A stretch of DNA of 64,000 nt from Halovenus halobia (GCF_051414135.1 NZ_JBLKOA010000005.1:62001-126000), one strand, 5' to 3'. Shown: positions 16,016-25,949, counted from the first letter of the stretch. A program made the numbers and translations. The notes: a model not told the origin generated them from the letters alone.

Positions 16016-17611
16016 CTACTCTGCGGTCACACCGGCGTTCGGTGCGTTCTGTTTGACACTGTTGATACCGTCCTCGGCACCGCCACGACTGGCGTAGCCC
16101 TGCCCGCTGTCGGCAAGAATCTTGCCGTTGCGGTGTCGGAGTCGCCAGCGCCACTTGCCGCCCCTGTCCTCGTAAATCTCGAATGCTGCGCTCCCGATGT
16201 CGAGATGGTGCGCCTCGGGGGCGTACTCCGTCATTCGGTCGACGGCGTCCTCGGCCCCGCTCTTGGAGGTGTAGCCTTCGCCACAGTCGGCGATGATGTT
16301 GCCGTTCTGGTGGGTCAACCGCCAGCGGTACTCGCCGGCGTTGTCCTCGTACACCTCGAACTCGGCGTTGCCGTCAGCTGCGACGTTTCGCTTGACGCTG
16401 TCGATTCCCTGTCGGGCTTTCTGCCGGGAGGCATAGCCCTGTCCGCTGTCTGCGAGGATGTTGCCGTTCTTGTGCAGCAGTCGCCAGCGGTATTTGCCGC
16501 CCTTGTCCTCGAAGAGCTCGAAGGCAGCGGGGTCGATACGCAGGTAATCCGCCGACTGGGCGTAGGCACGGACCCGTTCGACTGCGGTGTCACGGCTGTC
16601 AGTGCTGCTGTAGCCCTGGCCGCAGTCAGCGATAATTTCGCCGTTGTTGTGCCGGAGCCGCCAGCGCTGGTCGCCGCCCTTGTCCTCGTAGGTCTCGAAG
16701 TCGGCCTTGCTGGTCGCCTCTTCGACAAATTCGGGTGCGTCGTCGCCTTCGACGGCGTCGTCGACTTCATCGACTTCGACTGGCGCTTCGAGTTCGTCGA
16801 GGTCGACCACGGAGGCACCGAAGCTATCCCGACGAACGGCGCTGAGCCCACGCTGTGCGCTCTGTCGAGAACTGTATCCCTGCGCGCTGTCAGCGATGAT
16901 GTTCTGGTTCTGGTGTCGAAGTCGCCAGCGGTGTTTCCCACCGTTGTCAGTGTAGAGCTCGAACTGTGATTGGCTGGCCTCGATCTGTTCGAGTTCGGCC
17001 GCCAGCCGTGCACGCTCACTCTCTGCGGCAGTCGCACGTTCCGCTTCCTCTCGCGCTCGTTCGGCCTCTGCTTCGGCTTCTTGGGCACGCTGTTTGGCCT
17101 CTTCGAGCGCCGCGTCGCGCTGCGATTCAGCCGTTGCCGCTCGGTCTTCGGCAGCCATCTGCTCTTCGCGGGGGCTGGTGAGCAGCGGGACGAAGATACT
17201 CCCGAGGACGATGGCGAAGATGCCCAGTCCGTACACACCGATAATCAGTACCTCGCTGTTCTCGAAGGCTGCCCCCCAGTTGCCTGCCTGAAACGCGACG
17301 AAAAACCAACCCACGCCAACTACAGCGATGAGTCCGCCGATGTAGGAGAGAATCGTTGCCCCACGTTTCAGTGGGAGTCGAATAATCGGGCCGATCAACA
17401 GCAAAACGAGGCCAATTGCCGCGACGGCGATACCGACCCCACGGATCGACTCACCTGGTTCCTGGCTCAGCATCACCAGTGCGATGCCGACAAATCCAGC
17501 TAATACACCGAGTACGAACACCCAGTAGCCGTACGCCTCGTCGCCGGTCGATGGGACTCCGATCCGGTTTTGATACGCATCGACCAGCGGGTTATTGTCA
17601 CTAGTTCCCAT
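16016..17611 (-). CDS. Membrane protein with coiled coil and five DUF1508/HVO_2922 repeats
   Basis: A 531-residue protein in three parts. Residues ~28-145 hold four hydrophobic segments. Residues ~147-212 are an Ala/Glu/Arg-rich coiled coil. Five YegP-like (DUF1508) domains follow at about 217-262, 305-353, 363-411, 417-465 and 476-524. Each reads F-E-x-Y/F-x-D-x-G-G-x-x-RWRL-R-H-x-N-x-x-I-x-A-D-S/C-x-Q/E-GY-x-S. Repeats 2 and 4 have ADCG where 1, 3 and 5 have ADS. Bacterial YegP and Haloferax HVO_2922 proteins usually carry one or two copies. A long Asp/Glu linker sits between repeats 1 and 2. Topology places the repeats on one side of the membrane, but which side is not clear. Confidence 0.85.
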   Translation of the reverse strand: MGTSDNNPLVDAYQNRIGVPSTGDEAYGYWVFVLGVLAGFVGIALVMLSQEPGESIRGVGIAVAAIGLVLLLIGPIIRLPLKRGATILSYIGGLIAVVGVGWFFVAFQAGNWGAAFENSEVLIIGVYGLGIFAIVLGSIFVPLLTSPREEQMAAEDRAATAESQRDAALEEAKQRAQEAEAEAERAREEAERATAAESERARLAAELEQIEASQSQFELYTDNGGKHRWRLRHQNQNIIADSAQGYSSRQSAQRGLSAVRRDSFGASVVDLDELEAPVEVDEVDDAVEGDDAPEFVEEATSKADFETYEDKGGDQRWRLRHNNGEIIADCGQGYSSTDSRDTAVERVRAYAQSADYLRIDPAAFELFEDKGGKYRWRLLHKNGNILADSGQGYASRQKARQGIDSVKRNVAADGNAEFEVYEDNAGEYRWRLTHQNGNIIADCGEGYTSKSGAEDAVDRMTEYAPEAHHLDIGSAAFEIYEDRGGKWRWRLRHRNGKILADSGQGYASRGGAEDGINSVKQNAPNAGVTAE

Positions 17612-17723
17612 ATGGTTACCACAAACGGAGGGATAATTAGTATTTGGACTACACTACTCAGACCACGGGGAGAAGGTCGTTTTCCCCCAGACCTCTCAGG
17701 TTGTGAGGTAGTCGCCCGGCTCG

Positions 17724-18875
17724 TCAGGTAAACTGGCTGATCAATCCCTCGGCTCCATCGCTATCGAGCGCGGACCGGCCGATCAGTTGCCCGCCGATGA
17801 GCGCAGGACTAAGAACCGTATCAGCGCCTGCTCGACGGAGTTTCTGGATATTTTCCCGCGCAGTCGCGGCGGCGATAATTCGGGCATCAGGGCTGAGTTC
17901 TCGCGCTGTCAGGATGGCGAAGGCGTCTTGGGCGTCGTTCTCGGTGGCGACAATCACTGCTCGGGCGTGTTCGATATTAGCGTCGTGCAGGGGCTGTTCG
18001 TCGCTCGGGTCGCCGCTGATGACCCTGATATCGCGGTTACGGTACTGCGTGACGACGTCCGTATCGCCGGTCACGATGACGAATTCTTGGTCGCCGAGTT
18101 CTTCGATAATCGGTTCTGTCAGGTCGCCGTAGCCGAGAATCACGACGTGATCCTCGAGAAGGTCATACTCTGTATCTGTCATGTTCCCGAGTGCGTGTGC
18201 GAAGCGTGCCTCGATTGCCGGTCCGAGCACCGACCCCAGTGCGACTGCGAAACTCGCCGTCCCGAGCACGACCACCGATAGCGAGAAGACCCGGGCCTCC
18301 TGAGTCAGCGGCGTCACGTCGCCGTAGCCGACAGTGCTCGCAGTGACAACTGTGTAGTAGAATGCGTCAAGGACGGAATTGACCTGTCCGAAATCCTCTC
18401 GGAGGCTGTAGGTGCCAGCGGTGCCGTAACACAGCGTGCCCGACAGCGCAAGCAGCGCCGCAATCTGTGTCGTCGAGAGGGCTGCCGGGCGGTCGAATCG
18501 ATGGTAGTTGAACGCAAGCGTCGGTATCGACAACAGCGACAGCCCAACCAGCGGCAGCGAGTAGACGCTCGCCTGCACGAGTCCCTGGGCGGCCGTGATT
18601 GGCAACAGAACCATCGTCGCGTACCAGCCCACGCGCTGGCGGTGTCGCAACGCCCACGTACTCAACAGCATCAAAAAGCCGGTCAGTGCGCCGGTGAATC
18701 CCGCAGCCGCTCGAATCAGGTCGGGCACAAACGGCGACAGTGGGCCGCCGATGGTCACGCCGACAGCGATGTTCGTCAGCCCGGTTGCGAGCGACAGCAC
18801 TGCAACCAGCGTTGACGCGACGACAGCTGCGTGCGCGGTGTATATCTGGCTCACTTTCCGTACCGACCGGTCCAT
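17724..18875 (-). CDS. Potassium channel family protein with RCK (TrkA_N) domain
   Basis: A 383-residue protein with several hydrophobic segments in the first ~215 residues. The K+ selectivity filter is TVGYGD at residues 181-186, between two pore helices (DAFYYTVVTAS and VVVLGTASFAVALGS). A regulator-of-K+-conductance Rossmann domain follows, starting HVVILGYGDLTEPIIEEL near 243 with a glycine-rich nucleotide loop. It continues with DANIEHARAVIVATENDAQD, typical TrkA_N. No TrkA_C domain follows. There are more N-terminal segments than the minimal two-TM channel. It likely gates K+ flux in response to NAD(H) or another nucleotide. Confidence 0.9.
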   Translation of the reverse strand: MDRSVRKVSQIYTAHAAVVASTLVAVLSLATGLTNIAVGVTIGGPLSPFVPDLIRAAAGFTGALTGFLMLLSTWALRHRQRVGWYATMVLLPITAAQGLVQASVYSLPLVGLSLLSIPTLAFNYHRFDRPAALSTTQIAALLALSGTLCYGTAGTYSLREDFGQVNSVLDAFYYTVVTASTVGYGDVTPLTQEARVFSLSVVVLGTASFAVALGSVLGPAIEARFAHALGNMTDTEYDLLEDHVVILGYGDLTEPIIEELGDQEFVIVTGDTDVVTQYRNRDIRVISGDPSDEQPLHDANIEHARAVIVATENDAQDAFAILTARELSPDARIIAAATARENIQKLRRAGADTVLSPALIGGQLIGRSALDSDGAEGLISQFT

Positions 18876-18974
18876 ACCTGTTCACTGACGAGGCGCGCAG
18901 TAAACCTTACCGCATCGCACCGGCTGTATCAGCTCCCGTACGTTTAAGTCAGATAAGGGGGCCATGCCTCGACG

Positions 18975-20195
18975 ATGGTGGAGTTCGTCTTCACGCCCGA
19001 GACGACGCTGACGGTGCTTGCGTTCCTGTTCGCCGGTGTCGCCCTCGGCACGTGTAGCGGACTCGTCCCCGGCCTCCACGCCAACAACTTTGCGCTCCTG
19101 CTCGCAGGCTTTGCGCCGGCAATCCCCGCCCAACCACTGTACGTTGGTGTTGCGATGCTCGCTGCCGGAGTTGTCCACACGTTTCTGGACATCGTGCCGG
19201 CGCTGGCACTCGGCGTTCCGGACCCGACGATGGCACCCACTGCTCTACCGGGTCACCGTCTCGTCTTAGAGGGGCGTGGCCGCGAAGCACTCCGACTCTC
19301 CGCGCTGGGGAGTCTCCTTGCCGTCGGGTTCGCAATTCCGCTTGCCCTTCCTGTTACCAAGGGAATGGGCTGGCTCTACCCGCTCGTCGTCGCCAACCTC
19401 TCCGTTGTCCTCGGCGGCGTCTGCTTTCTGTTGATCATGACCGAGCGAACGACCCGAGCGCGTCTCGGCGCGGCTCTCGTCGTCGGGGCCAGCGGCGCGC
19501 TGGGCGTACTGACACTCGACGTGCCCACGGGTGGACTCCTGCCGGCAGGAAGTATGCTCGCGCCGCTGTTCGCTGGTCTCTTTGGCGCACCAGTACTCAT
19601 CGAGGCGATTGGCGGCGCGGGCGTGCCAGAGCAGGCGGACCCGGCCGTGACGACGACCCGACGGTTCATCCTCGCCGCCGGGCTACTCGGCACGCTCTCT
19701 GGCGCGGTGGTCGGTTACTTGCCAGGCATTTCGAGTGCAATCGCCGCCGCGGCAGCACTCGCTGTCCTCCCTGCGTACGGACCGAGAGCATTCGTCATCA
19801 CCTCCAGCGGTGTCAACACAGCCAACACCGTTTTCGCGCTGTTTGCGCTCGTCTCGCTCGGCCAGCCCCGAACCGGCGTGCTTGTTGCCCTCGAACGAAC
19901 CCAGGTACCGCTCCGGCTTCCGGTGTTGCTCTGTACGGTTGCCGTCGCCGCCGGCGCGGGCTTTCTGCTCGTCCTCGCGCTCGGCGACCGGTATCTCGCC
20001 GCCGTTGGCTCGGTGAACACGACTGTACTCTCACTTTCGGTGCTCGGATTGCTCTGCGTACTCGTCTTTGGATTCACAGGTCTCGTCGGCGTCGGTGTCT
20101 TCGCCGTGGCGACGCTCGTTGGGTTGCTCCCTGCACGGTTCGGAACGCGGCGGATGACGTGCATGGGGGTGTTACTGGTCCCGCTGGCGCTGTGA
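18975..20195 (+). CDS. TctA-like (DUF112) integral membrane protein
   Basis: A 406-residue protein with about ten hydrophobic segments. Glycine-rich motifs GTCSGLVPGLHANNFA near the N terminus and GYLPGISSAIAAAAA in the second half match the paired loops of TctA/DUF112 permeases, which in bacteria belong to tripartite carboxylate transporters. No TctB or TctC partner is nearby, as is usual for the archaeal versions, so the substrate is open. Its last 14 codons (MTCMGVLLVPLAL plus stop) recur in diverged form at 31235-31276, bracketing the region that follows. Confidence 0.85.
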   Translation: MVEFVFTPETTLTVLAFLFAGVALGTCSGLVPGLHANNFALLLAGFAPAIPAQPLYVGVAMLAAGVVHTFLDIVPALALGVPDPTMAPTALPGHRLVLEGRGREALRLSALGSLLAVGFAIPLALPVTKGMGWLYPLVVANLSVVLGGVCFLLIMTERTTRARLGAALVVGASGALGVLTLDVPTGGLLPAGSMLAPLFAGLFGAPVLIEAIGGAGVPEQADPAVTTTRRFILAAGLLGTLSGAVVGYLPGISSAIAAAAALAVLPAYGPRAFVITSSGVNTANTVFALFALVSLGQPRTGVLVALERTQVPLRLPVLLCTVAVAAGAGFLLVLALGDRYLAAVGSVNTTVLSLSVLGLLCVLVFGFTGLVGVGVFAVATLVGLLPARFGTRRMTCMGVLLVPLAL

Positions 20196-20542
20196 GCTAC
20201 ATCAGGCAGCTACGAGTAGATTGCTCGGACGGCGATCACGGAGTCTCCCGTGACTGCCTGAGACGCTTGGGACACGATCATATATGACAGGCCGGCGCAA
20301 CGTGAGTATTTTTTATCGACGTGATCAGCATCGGCGTCGCATAGAGACAGGTGGTATTGGTCGTTACTCAGCCGCCGGATAAGTCTCGCTGAGATTCCGA
20401 CATCGTTAGGCTACACTTGCCATCGGATTAACGTAGAGCAATCACGCCTCTCGATACTCTGCATAGCTAGTACCCCGAACTCTCTGGTTCAGTGTGGCTA
20501 GAGTAATCTTACAGGAGAGTTGACGAGGATGAATTACATACG
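20196..20542. other. 347-bp gap with no recognised gene
   Basis: AT-richer than the preceding genes, with stop codons in all frames. No tRNA-like or strongly palindromic structure is seen. The right end (20500-20542) would hold the promoter of the two small coupled ORFs. Confidence 0.5.
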
Positions 20543-20722
20543 ATGTCCTCAGGACGAACAATTCCGGCTTCAAAAGCGCAGGAGGCTGAGATGCTGGTAA
20601 ACGAGGAAGCAGGGACGGTCACGTTAGTGACTGACCGACCTGCAATCGAGTGTTCCGTACCACCGACCGAATGGATCACGATATCTGCTAATGCTGTGAT
20701 TGACGCCGAGGAATACCGATGA
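20543..20722 (+). CDS. Small haloarchaeal protein (DUF7511-like)
   Basis: A 59-residue ORF. It contains LVTDRPAIECSVPPTEWITISANAVIDAEE, which resembles the short haloarchaeal domain that begins with LVTDRP and ends with a Thr/Ser-x-x-W core. The stop overlaps the start of the next ORF (shared ATGA at 20719-20722), strong evidence that both are translated. The sequence is soluble and acidic with no signal. The family match is from memory of the motif and is tentative. Confidence 0.6.
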   Translation: MSSGRTIPASKAQEAEMLVNEEAGTVTLVTDRPAIECSVPPTEWITISANAVIDAEEYR

Positions 20723-20916
20723 CCACTCGGACCCGTACTGCGCTGTATCCGGTCACGTTGGTCGCGACAGATGGAGTACTTGGAGTACTCTGTTTTGAAC
20801 TCGGTGCGTTCGGCGTTGCGGTGCTCTTGTGGCTAACGGCTGCGACTCTTTGTTTTGGCGTCCTTTCTAACCCGCTACAGAGGTTCTCTATCACACACGG
20901 TTCATCGGCGAAGTAA
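20719..20916 (+). CDS. Small two-segment membrane protein
   Basis: A 65-residue protein coupled by ATGA overlap to the preceding small gene. It has two hydrophobic stretches, about residues 9-30 and 31-50 (VTLVATDGVLGVLCFELGAF, then VAVLLWLTAATLCFGVL), and a short polar tail. No known domain. The pairing of a DUF7511-like protein with a tiny membrane protein suggests they act together, which is inference only. Confidence 0.6.
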   Translation: MTTRTRTALYPVTLVATDGVLGVLCFELGAFGVAVLLWLTAATLCFGVLSNPLQRFSITHGSSAK

Positions 20917-21161
20917 CTCCTTCGAGAGAGCCACACCTGACCGTTGGCAGTCGCTCAGGAGCAGCAGCTCGGAAGGACCACAACAACGACAGGATTCAAA
21001 ATCAGCGGCGGGATACCAAATCCCTTCGAGACTCAGTTCGGCTGACACAGCTGAATCACATTGCGTTGGCCACCTATGTAGACGGGGAGCCTCTCTTCCC
21101 CAGAGCCAACAAAATGGGGTTAGACACTTTATTGTCTCACATCTTCAGTGCTGTGAGCAGG

Positions 21162-22874
21162 TCAGTCCGGCCCCTGCCAGCGCGCAACCTCACCGGTCGC
21201 GTTGTCCACAGTCCCGTATACGATGACCGTATCACCCTCTGGTTCGACGGCTGTCTCCAGCGTCGTACCGACATCGACCGACTCCCCTGTTCCTATTGAA
21301 CCAACGCGGTCAGCAAATACCCCGGGTGCTTCCTGCGGTTGTGCGACCAGTGTCTCAGCTTCGATGTTTGCGACCACTTCGATAGTGAGCGAGCCAAAAT
21401 CACCAGCATCCGGCGAGTCGTAGTTGAACGAGACCGCATCTGTCGGAACTGCCTGGTTGGCCGCTGTCTCAGACAGCGATTCTGTGGGGACAGACTGCGT
21501 CGTGAGTTCGCCAACTGCACCCTCGTCGTTGACCGCAAAGACGGTCACCGAGTCTCCGTCCGGATCAACTTGGACCGCAACACTGTCATGTGCGCTGACG
21601 GACCGCCCCTGTGGTCGAATTTCTGTATAGTTTCCTGAGTCAGTTTCCAGTCGAATCGCCGCCGCGTCGGTTTCTTCTGTGACTTCGACCCAGAGTTCTC
21701 CGAACTGCTGGCCAGGTAATGGCTCGTACTGGAACGCCAGTGAGTCCGGAGATACTAATTCCGCAGCTTCCGTCTGCGAGAGTTCCTCATCTCTGGAGCC
21801 GTCACCACTCGTCAGGCCCAGGCTCTCAATGCTGTAGGTCCCACTAGCAGTGATACGGTCGTCGCTCACGTCAACTGATACTGACTCATCGACTGCTGCC
21901 GTCCCGAACGTTGTTTCGACTGTTTCTTGTCGACTTTCCGCAATATCTTCGGCAGCCAGTGCAAACTGCGAGTCGACCGTGTCGCTGTCGCCGCCGAAGT
22001 CAACCGCTGCAACAACATCCTCGCCGGATTGGGGCTCGAACTGCGGATCCGTCTCGAACATCTCCTCACCATTGAACGCGTCATCTGGCAGTGTGCCAAT
22101 CTTACCGACAACAAGGTCACCGGAACCGGCCTGTTCGAGCAACTGGGTGACTGTGTCATTTGATTCGTAGATACGTGGCTGTCCATCATCTCCAGCAGTA
22201 ACCATCCGTTCCAGTTGCGCAACGTCTGCACTGACCACCACTGACTCATCAGCAACTGCTATGACGGGCGGCTCGCTACTGAACGAGTCAGGTACCTCTG
22301 CAGGCTCGTACTGGTCATAGCCATTGAGTGTCTGGGTCTGCTCGTATGCAATACCCCACGTCTCGTCCGTCTGCTCGGTCAACAACTCAGCCAGTCTGTC
22401 AGTCGCAAATGTTCCCTGTGCAACAGTGGTCTGATTGATGACGATAATTTCGTTTACCGTCGACTCGGACTCTGCTTGGGGAGTAAGCGCCTGCGTAAGC
22501 CCAGCAAACGAAAGCCGAAGCTGACCGAGACCAACTATTGTCTGACTCATCACGAGCGGATATGTTGCTAGTGGGTCGTCGAGTGACTCATTGAGCGACC
22601 CGCCGGATTCGTCGTTGGCGGGCGCGGCTTCGAGATTCGCGTATGCGAATAGCATCCCGTCTGCAGCCGTTGTTAACCACTGTCCGTACGAGAGGTCACT
22701 CGCCGGGTCGAATGAATCTGTCTCGGAATCGTCAGCCGGTTCGTCATCATCGGACTCGTCACTACTCGCGCAACCAGCCAGTGCTGCTGTTGCAGCACCG
22801 ACGCCGAGTAAAAATCGGCGTCGACTCTGAGTTGTCTGTCTCTCACTGCTGTCGTGATTCGAAAGCGGGGACAT
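21162..22874 (-). CDS. Large Tat-exported lipoprotein, function unknown
   Basis: A 570-residue protein starting with a polar N region, twin-arginine motif SRRRFLLG and lipobox ALAGC, so it is probably exported folded and lipid-anchored. An Asp/Glu-rich spacer follows (SSDESDDDEPADDSETDS). The body is acidic with repeated beta-rich blocks; two successive C-terminal blocks share the pattern VSFNYDSPDAGDFGSLTIEV / LAFQYEPLPGQQFGELWVEV, suggesting an internal duplication of ~110 residues. There is no catalytic motif. It lies in the putative island and is probably a surface adhesin or binding protein. The function is not assigned. Confidence 0.82.
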   Translation of the reverse strand: MSPLSNHDSSERQTTQSRRRFLLGVGAATAALAGCASSDESDDDEPADDSETDSFDPASDLSYGQWLTTAADGMLFAYANLEAAPANDESGGSLNESLDDPLATYPLVMSQTIVGLGQLRLSFAGLTQALTPQAESESTVNEIIVINQTTVAQGTFATDRLAELLTEQTDETWGIAYEQTQTLNGYDQYEPAEVPDSFSSEPPVIAVADESVVVSADVAQLERMVTAGDDGQPRIYESNDTVTQLLEQAGSGDLVVGKIGTLPDDAFNGEEMFETDPQFEPQSGEDVVAAVDFGGDSDTVDSQFALAAEDIAESRQETVETTFGTAAVDESVSVDVSDDRITASGTYSIESLGLTSGDGSRDEELSQTEAAELVSPDSLAFQYEPLPGQQFGELWVEVTEETDAAAIRLETDSGNYTEIRPQGRSVSAHDSVAVQVDPDGDSVTVFAVNDEGAVGELTTQSVPTESLSETAANQAVPTDAVSFNYDSPDAGDFGSLTIEVVANIEAETLVAQPQEAPGVFADRVGSIGTGESVDVGTTLETAVEPEGDTVIVYGTVDNATGEVARWQGPD

Positions 22875-22989
22875 GGAGGGTACTACCTCTACAATATCCC
22901 ACGCACTCGCTCATAACAAACCCTCAGTCAGCGTTTCATGACCAGCAACACCTCAACGGGTTAACCGTGGGTTACACAAATATCAAACC

Positions 22990-23097
22990 ATGTCAAGCGA
23001 TGAACTCAATACCGAGCAAAAGAAACAATTAGTACAGTATCTTTTCTGGACTGTCGTCGCAGTTATGGGTGGCTACATCATATTATATGTAATTTAA
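22990..23097 (+). CDS. 35-residue single-TM protein
   Basis: A short ORF with polar N terminus (MSSDELNTEQKKQLVQY) and one hydrophobic segment to the end (LFWTVVAVMGGYIILYVI). The layout is that of a tail-anchored haloarchaeal micropeptide. An AT-rich stretch precedes the ATG. It is alone, divergent from the large lipoprotein. Evidence is limited to composition and topology. Confidence 0.45.
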   Translation: MSSDELNTEQKKQLVQYLFWTVVAVMGGYIILYVI

Positions 23098-23429
23098 TAG
23101 ATTCGTTAGGCGGGGTGCCTTTCTCTGTATCTCGCACGCCGGTCCTCCCAGTTCTTGAATATTCCAACAGAGTCGTGTAAAAAATTGAATTGAAAGCACT
23201 GACTGTGACCGCCCTGTGTTCGGGTACCACTGCAATTTAAAATATTGTAATGAGGGTTCTAAGCCCAGAACAGCGAATTTTCCTTATTATCTATATCTAC
23301 ATTGTATCTGACGCAATGAAATCCAATAAAAGGCACATTGCGGGGAGTGGGACTGTCACGATTATCGCAGCGTACAGACTCTTCCAGTTGCGAGACACTC
23401 CCCATGACGCAGACGAAGAGCCGACAGCC
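23098..23429. other. 332-bp AT-rich gap with no recognised gene
   Basis: Contains several A/T runs (for example near 23180 and 23235-23300) and stops in all frames apart from a shadow of the RND gene. No strong palindrome or RNA gene is seen. It lies downstream of the convergent RND gene and could hold its terminator. Confidence 0.45.
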
Positions 23430-25949
23430 TCAGTCCTGTGGAATCGGTTCTGGTTCAGCGGTCACGCTCTGAATGCCGTCCGTGTACCGGCTCCACAGCA
23501 CGAGCACGCTCGGCAGCACCACCAGACTCACGACGAACGAGGTGAGCAAGGCAACGACAACGATACTCCCGAAGCTCTGGAGCTGTGGGTGTGGAACCAG
23601 CGCAATCGTCGCAAAGGCTCCGGCAGAGGTGAGTGTACTTCCGAGTAGCGCACCACCGGTTCCGGTGACGGCGGCATACAGCGCTTCCATCTGTGTTGCC
23701 CCTGCATCGAGTTCGTCGGCAAACCGGTCACCAACGTGAATATTGTAGTCGATGCCGAGCCCGACGGCGAGACTCATCAGCAATGCAGTGAGTATCGTCA
23801 GTGGGATTTCGAGCAGATACATCCCGCCGATGACCAACGCGACGACGAGTGTGATGGGGATTGAAACGACCGCTCCAAGTGTCGCGCTACCGTGCATCGC
23901 CCGGAAAACGCCCATCAGCGTCACGATAACCGCGAGCAGCGCAACTACCATCGTGAGCAAGATTCCGCCGACGACTTCGTCCAAGAAGGCGTCGTTGACA
24001 CCCACCGAACCGGCGAGGGTTGCCGTTCGCTGACCCTCACCTTCCATCGTCTCTTCCGCTTCTTCGAGTGTTGGAGCCGTCGATTTTACCTCCGTGAAGT
24101 CGGTGGTCAGCGACAGCGTGACCAGCATCGAGCGGTACTCCCCGTCGGTCCGCTCGATGACCTGTTCGGCTGTCGCGCTGTCGGCCGTGTAGAACGCGTC
24201 GTAGACCGTCTCTAGATTCTCGTCAGGAATCCCATCGCTGTTAGTATCGTGCTCTTTGAGGACAGCAGCGAAACTCTCGTTTTCAGCCGCAACGGCCTCC
24301 ATTGCGGTGAGCGGCGAGCGTTCTGCCGACGCGCTCGACTGCGTCACCAGCAGTCCCTCGTCAGCAACCGTTGCGACACCGTCGTCGATATCTTCGAGGG
24401 TCGTGTCGCTCGTCACATCATCTTCGATCAGTATCTGTGATTTGAATGCGCTCTCTGTACTCGCTGGCTGGTAGACCTGTTCGACGTGTTGGCTCTGCTC
24501 GGTAACCTCGATTGGCTCCCACCCAACTGGGCCGGGAATCTGCTGTTTCCACTCCGCAACGTCGCCGTCAGCGCCTTGGAAACTCTCCTGATCGAGTTCA
24601 GTCCATGCGAGGCCGCCGAGACCGCCGACCACGACAGCGAGCACAAGCACGACAGGTGCTGCTCGCTGGGCTAGCGTTGCACTGGCTTCGAGCACTGGCT
24701 GGAGATAGCTCCCGTGGCCGAGTGCCGCTTGCCGCCGGTCGAGTCCCACTCGTTCGAGCAGTCCGTCGAGAGAGAGTTTCAGTGCTGGCACCACGGTGGT
24801 GAAGATAACCAGCGCCGAGATGACCCCCAGCGTGATGCTTACACCGAGATTGCGGATCATCGGGAGTGGGTTGGTGAGATTCGCCAAGAAGCCGATAGCG
24901 GCAGTGATTGTCACCAGAACGAGCGCCGTCGTCACCAGCCGAACGCCGCGGTTCATCGGTTCGCGGATTCCCTCTTCGGGGCCGCGCTGTTCGCGATACC
25001 GGTTGAAGATGTGGAATCCAAAGTCGATGCTCAGTCCCGAGATGAGCACGACAGGGACGATACTGACAATGCCCGCAGCGACGCCGAGCCACCCCAGTAG
25101 CCCGAACATCCACAGCACCGAGAGCACAACGCCAGTCATCCCGACGATAACGTCAACGAGATCACGGTACGCGAAAACGAGAATACTCAGGATGACCAAC
25201 AGTGCAATCGGCACCACGAGTTCGACCATCTCCTGGAAGAACCGCTGCTGTGCCTGTTCGCTGGCGTCAGCATTCAGAACGATGTGGTTAGAGTACTCCT
25301 GAGCTGTGTTGTACAGTGTAGTGCTCGCGTTCTCTCGCATCTGCTCGTCGACACCGTCTCCAGTGTCGAATGCGACGAACGTCCGTCGGTCAGTAGAGGT
25401 CGTTGCCTCGCCGTGGTCGCTCGGCAGGAACCGCTGTGCGCGGGGATTCTCTGCGAGAACCTGCTTGACCAGCCGTTCGACGTTTTCTGGGCTCGTCTCG
25501 CTGAGCGCCGTGATTTGCTCATCGAGCGTGGCGTTTACGTCATCTGCCGCCCGCTTTGCGACCAGATTCTCGATCCCACGCACCCCATCATCGTGCAACG
25601 TCTCCTGGACGGTCTCATCAGCGAGGATTTCTCTTTGGTACCGGAGTCCGTCGAGGAGTGACGTCTTCGAGAGGGTGTTTCCGTCCTCGTCCCAGACGTA
25701 CACTGACTGTATCGTTCGATTCTGCTGTCTCTGCGAGGTGCTCGCGTACGTGTCCTCGATATACTGGTTCGCCTGCACTCTGTCAAGGTGGTCGAACTGG
25801 TCCGCTGAAGCGCCTGCTTGACTGCCCGTGTCCAACTGCGAGACACCGGCGACAACTGCACCCGTCAGCACCAGCATCAACAGCAGTGTAATTCGATTGT
25901 GTTCTGTGACGAAGTTGACGATCCGTCCTATGATGTTTCGCATCGGCAT
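23430..25949 (-). CDS. RND/MMPL superfamily exporter
   Basis: An 839-residue protein with the RND plan. There is one N-terminal TM (ITLLLMLVLTGAVVAGVSQL), a ~180-residue extracytoplasmic loop, a five-TM sterol-sensing-like block including GLSIDFGFHIFNRYREQR, a second loop of ~200 residues, and a second five-TM block with the matching GLGIDYNIHVGDRFADEL. The paired GxxxDY/F motifs carry the proton-relay acidic residue. Haloarchaeal members are HAE2-like and may export lipids, carotenoids or drugs; the substrate is unknown. It is in the putative island with no accessory or outer-membrane partners, as expected in archaea. The ATG 6 nt downstream is an alternative start. Confidence 0.92.
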   Translation of the reverse strand: MPMRNIIGRIVNFVTEHNRITLLLMLVLTGAVVAGVSQLDTGSQAGASADQFDHLDRVQANQYIEDTYASTSQRQQNRTIQSVYVWDEDGNTLSKTSLLDGLRYQREILADETVQETLHDDGVRGIENLVAKRAADDVNATLDEQITALSETSPENVERLVKQVLAENPRAQRFLPSDHGEATTSTDRRTFVAFDTGDGVDEQMRENASTTLYNTAQEYSNHIVLNADASEQAQQRFFQEMVELVVPIALLVILSILVFAYRDLVDVIVGMTGVVLSVLWMFGLLGWLGVAAGIVSIVPVVLISGLSIDFGFHIFNRYREQRGPEEGIREPMNRGVRLVTTALVLVTITAAIGFLANLTNPLPMIRNLGVSITLGVISALVIFTTVVPALKLSLDGLLERVGLDRRQAALGHGSYLQPVLEASATLAQRAAPVVLVLAVVVGGLGGLAWTELDQESFQGADGDVAEWKQQIPGPVGWEPIEVTEQSQHVEQVYQPASTESAFKSQILIEDDVTSDTTLEDIDDGVATVADEGLLVTQSSASAERSPLTAMEAVAAENESFAAVLKEHDTNSDGIPDENLETVYDAFYTADSATAEQVIERTDGEYRSMLVTLSLTTDFTEVKSTAPTLEEAEETMEGEGQRTATLAGSVGVNDAFLDEVVGGILLTMVVALLAVIVTLMGVFRAMHGSATLGAVVSIPITLVVALVIGGMYLLEIPLTILTALLMSLAVGLGIDYNIHVGDRFADELDAGATQMEALYAAVTGTGGALLGSTLTSAGAFATIALVPHPQLQSFGSIVVVALLTSFVVSLVVLPSVLVLWSRYTDGIQSVTAEPEPIPQD

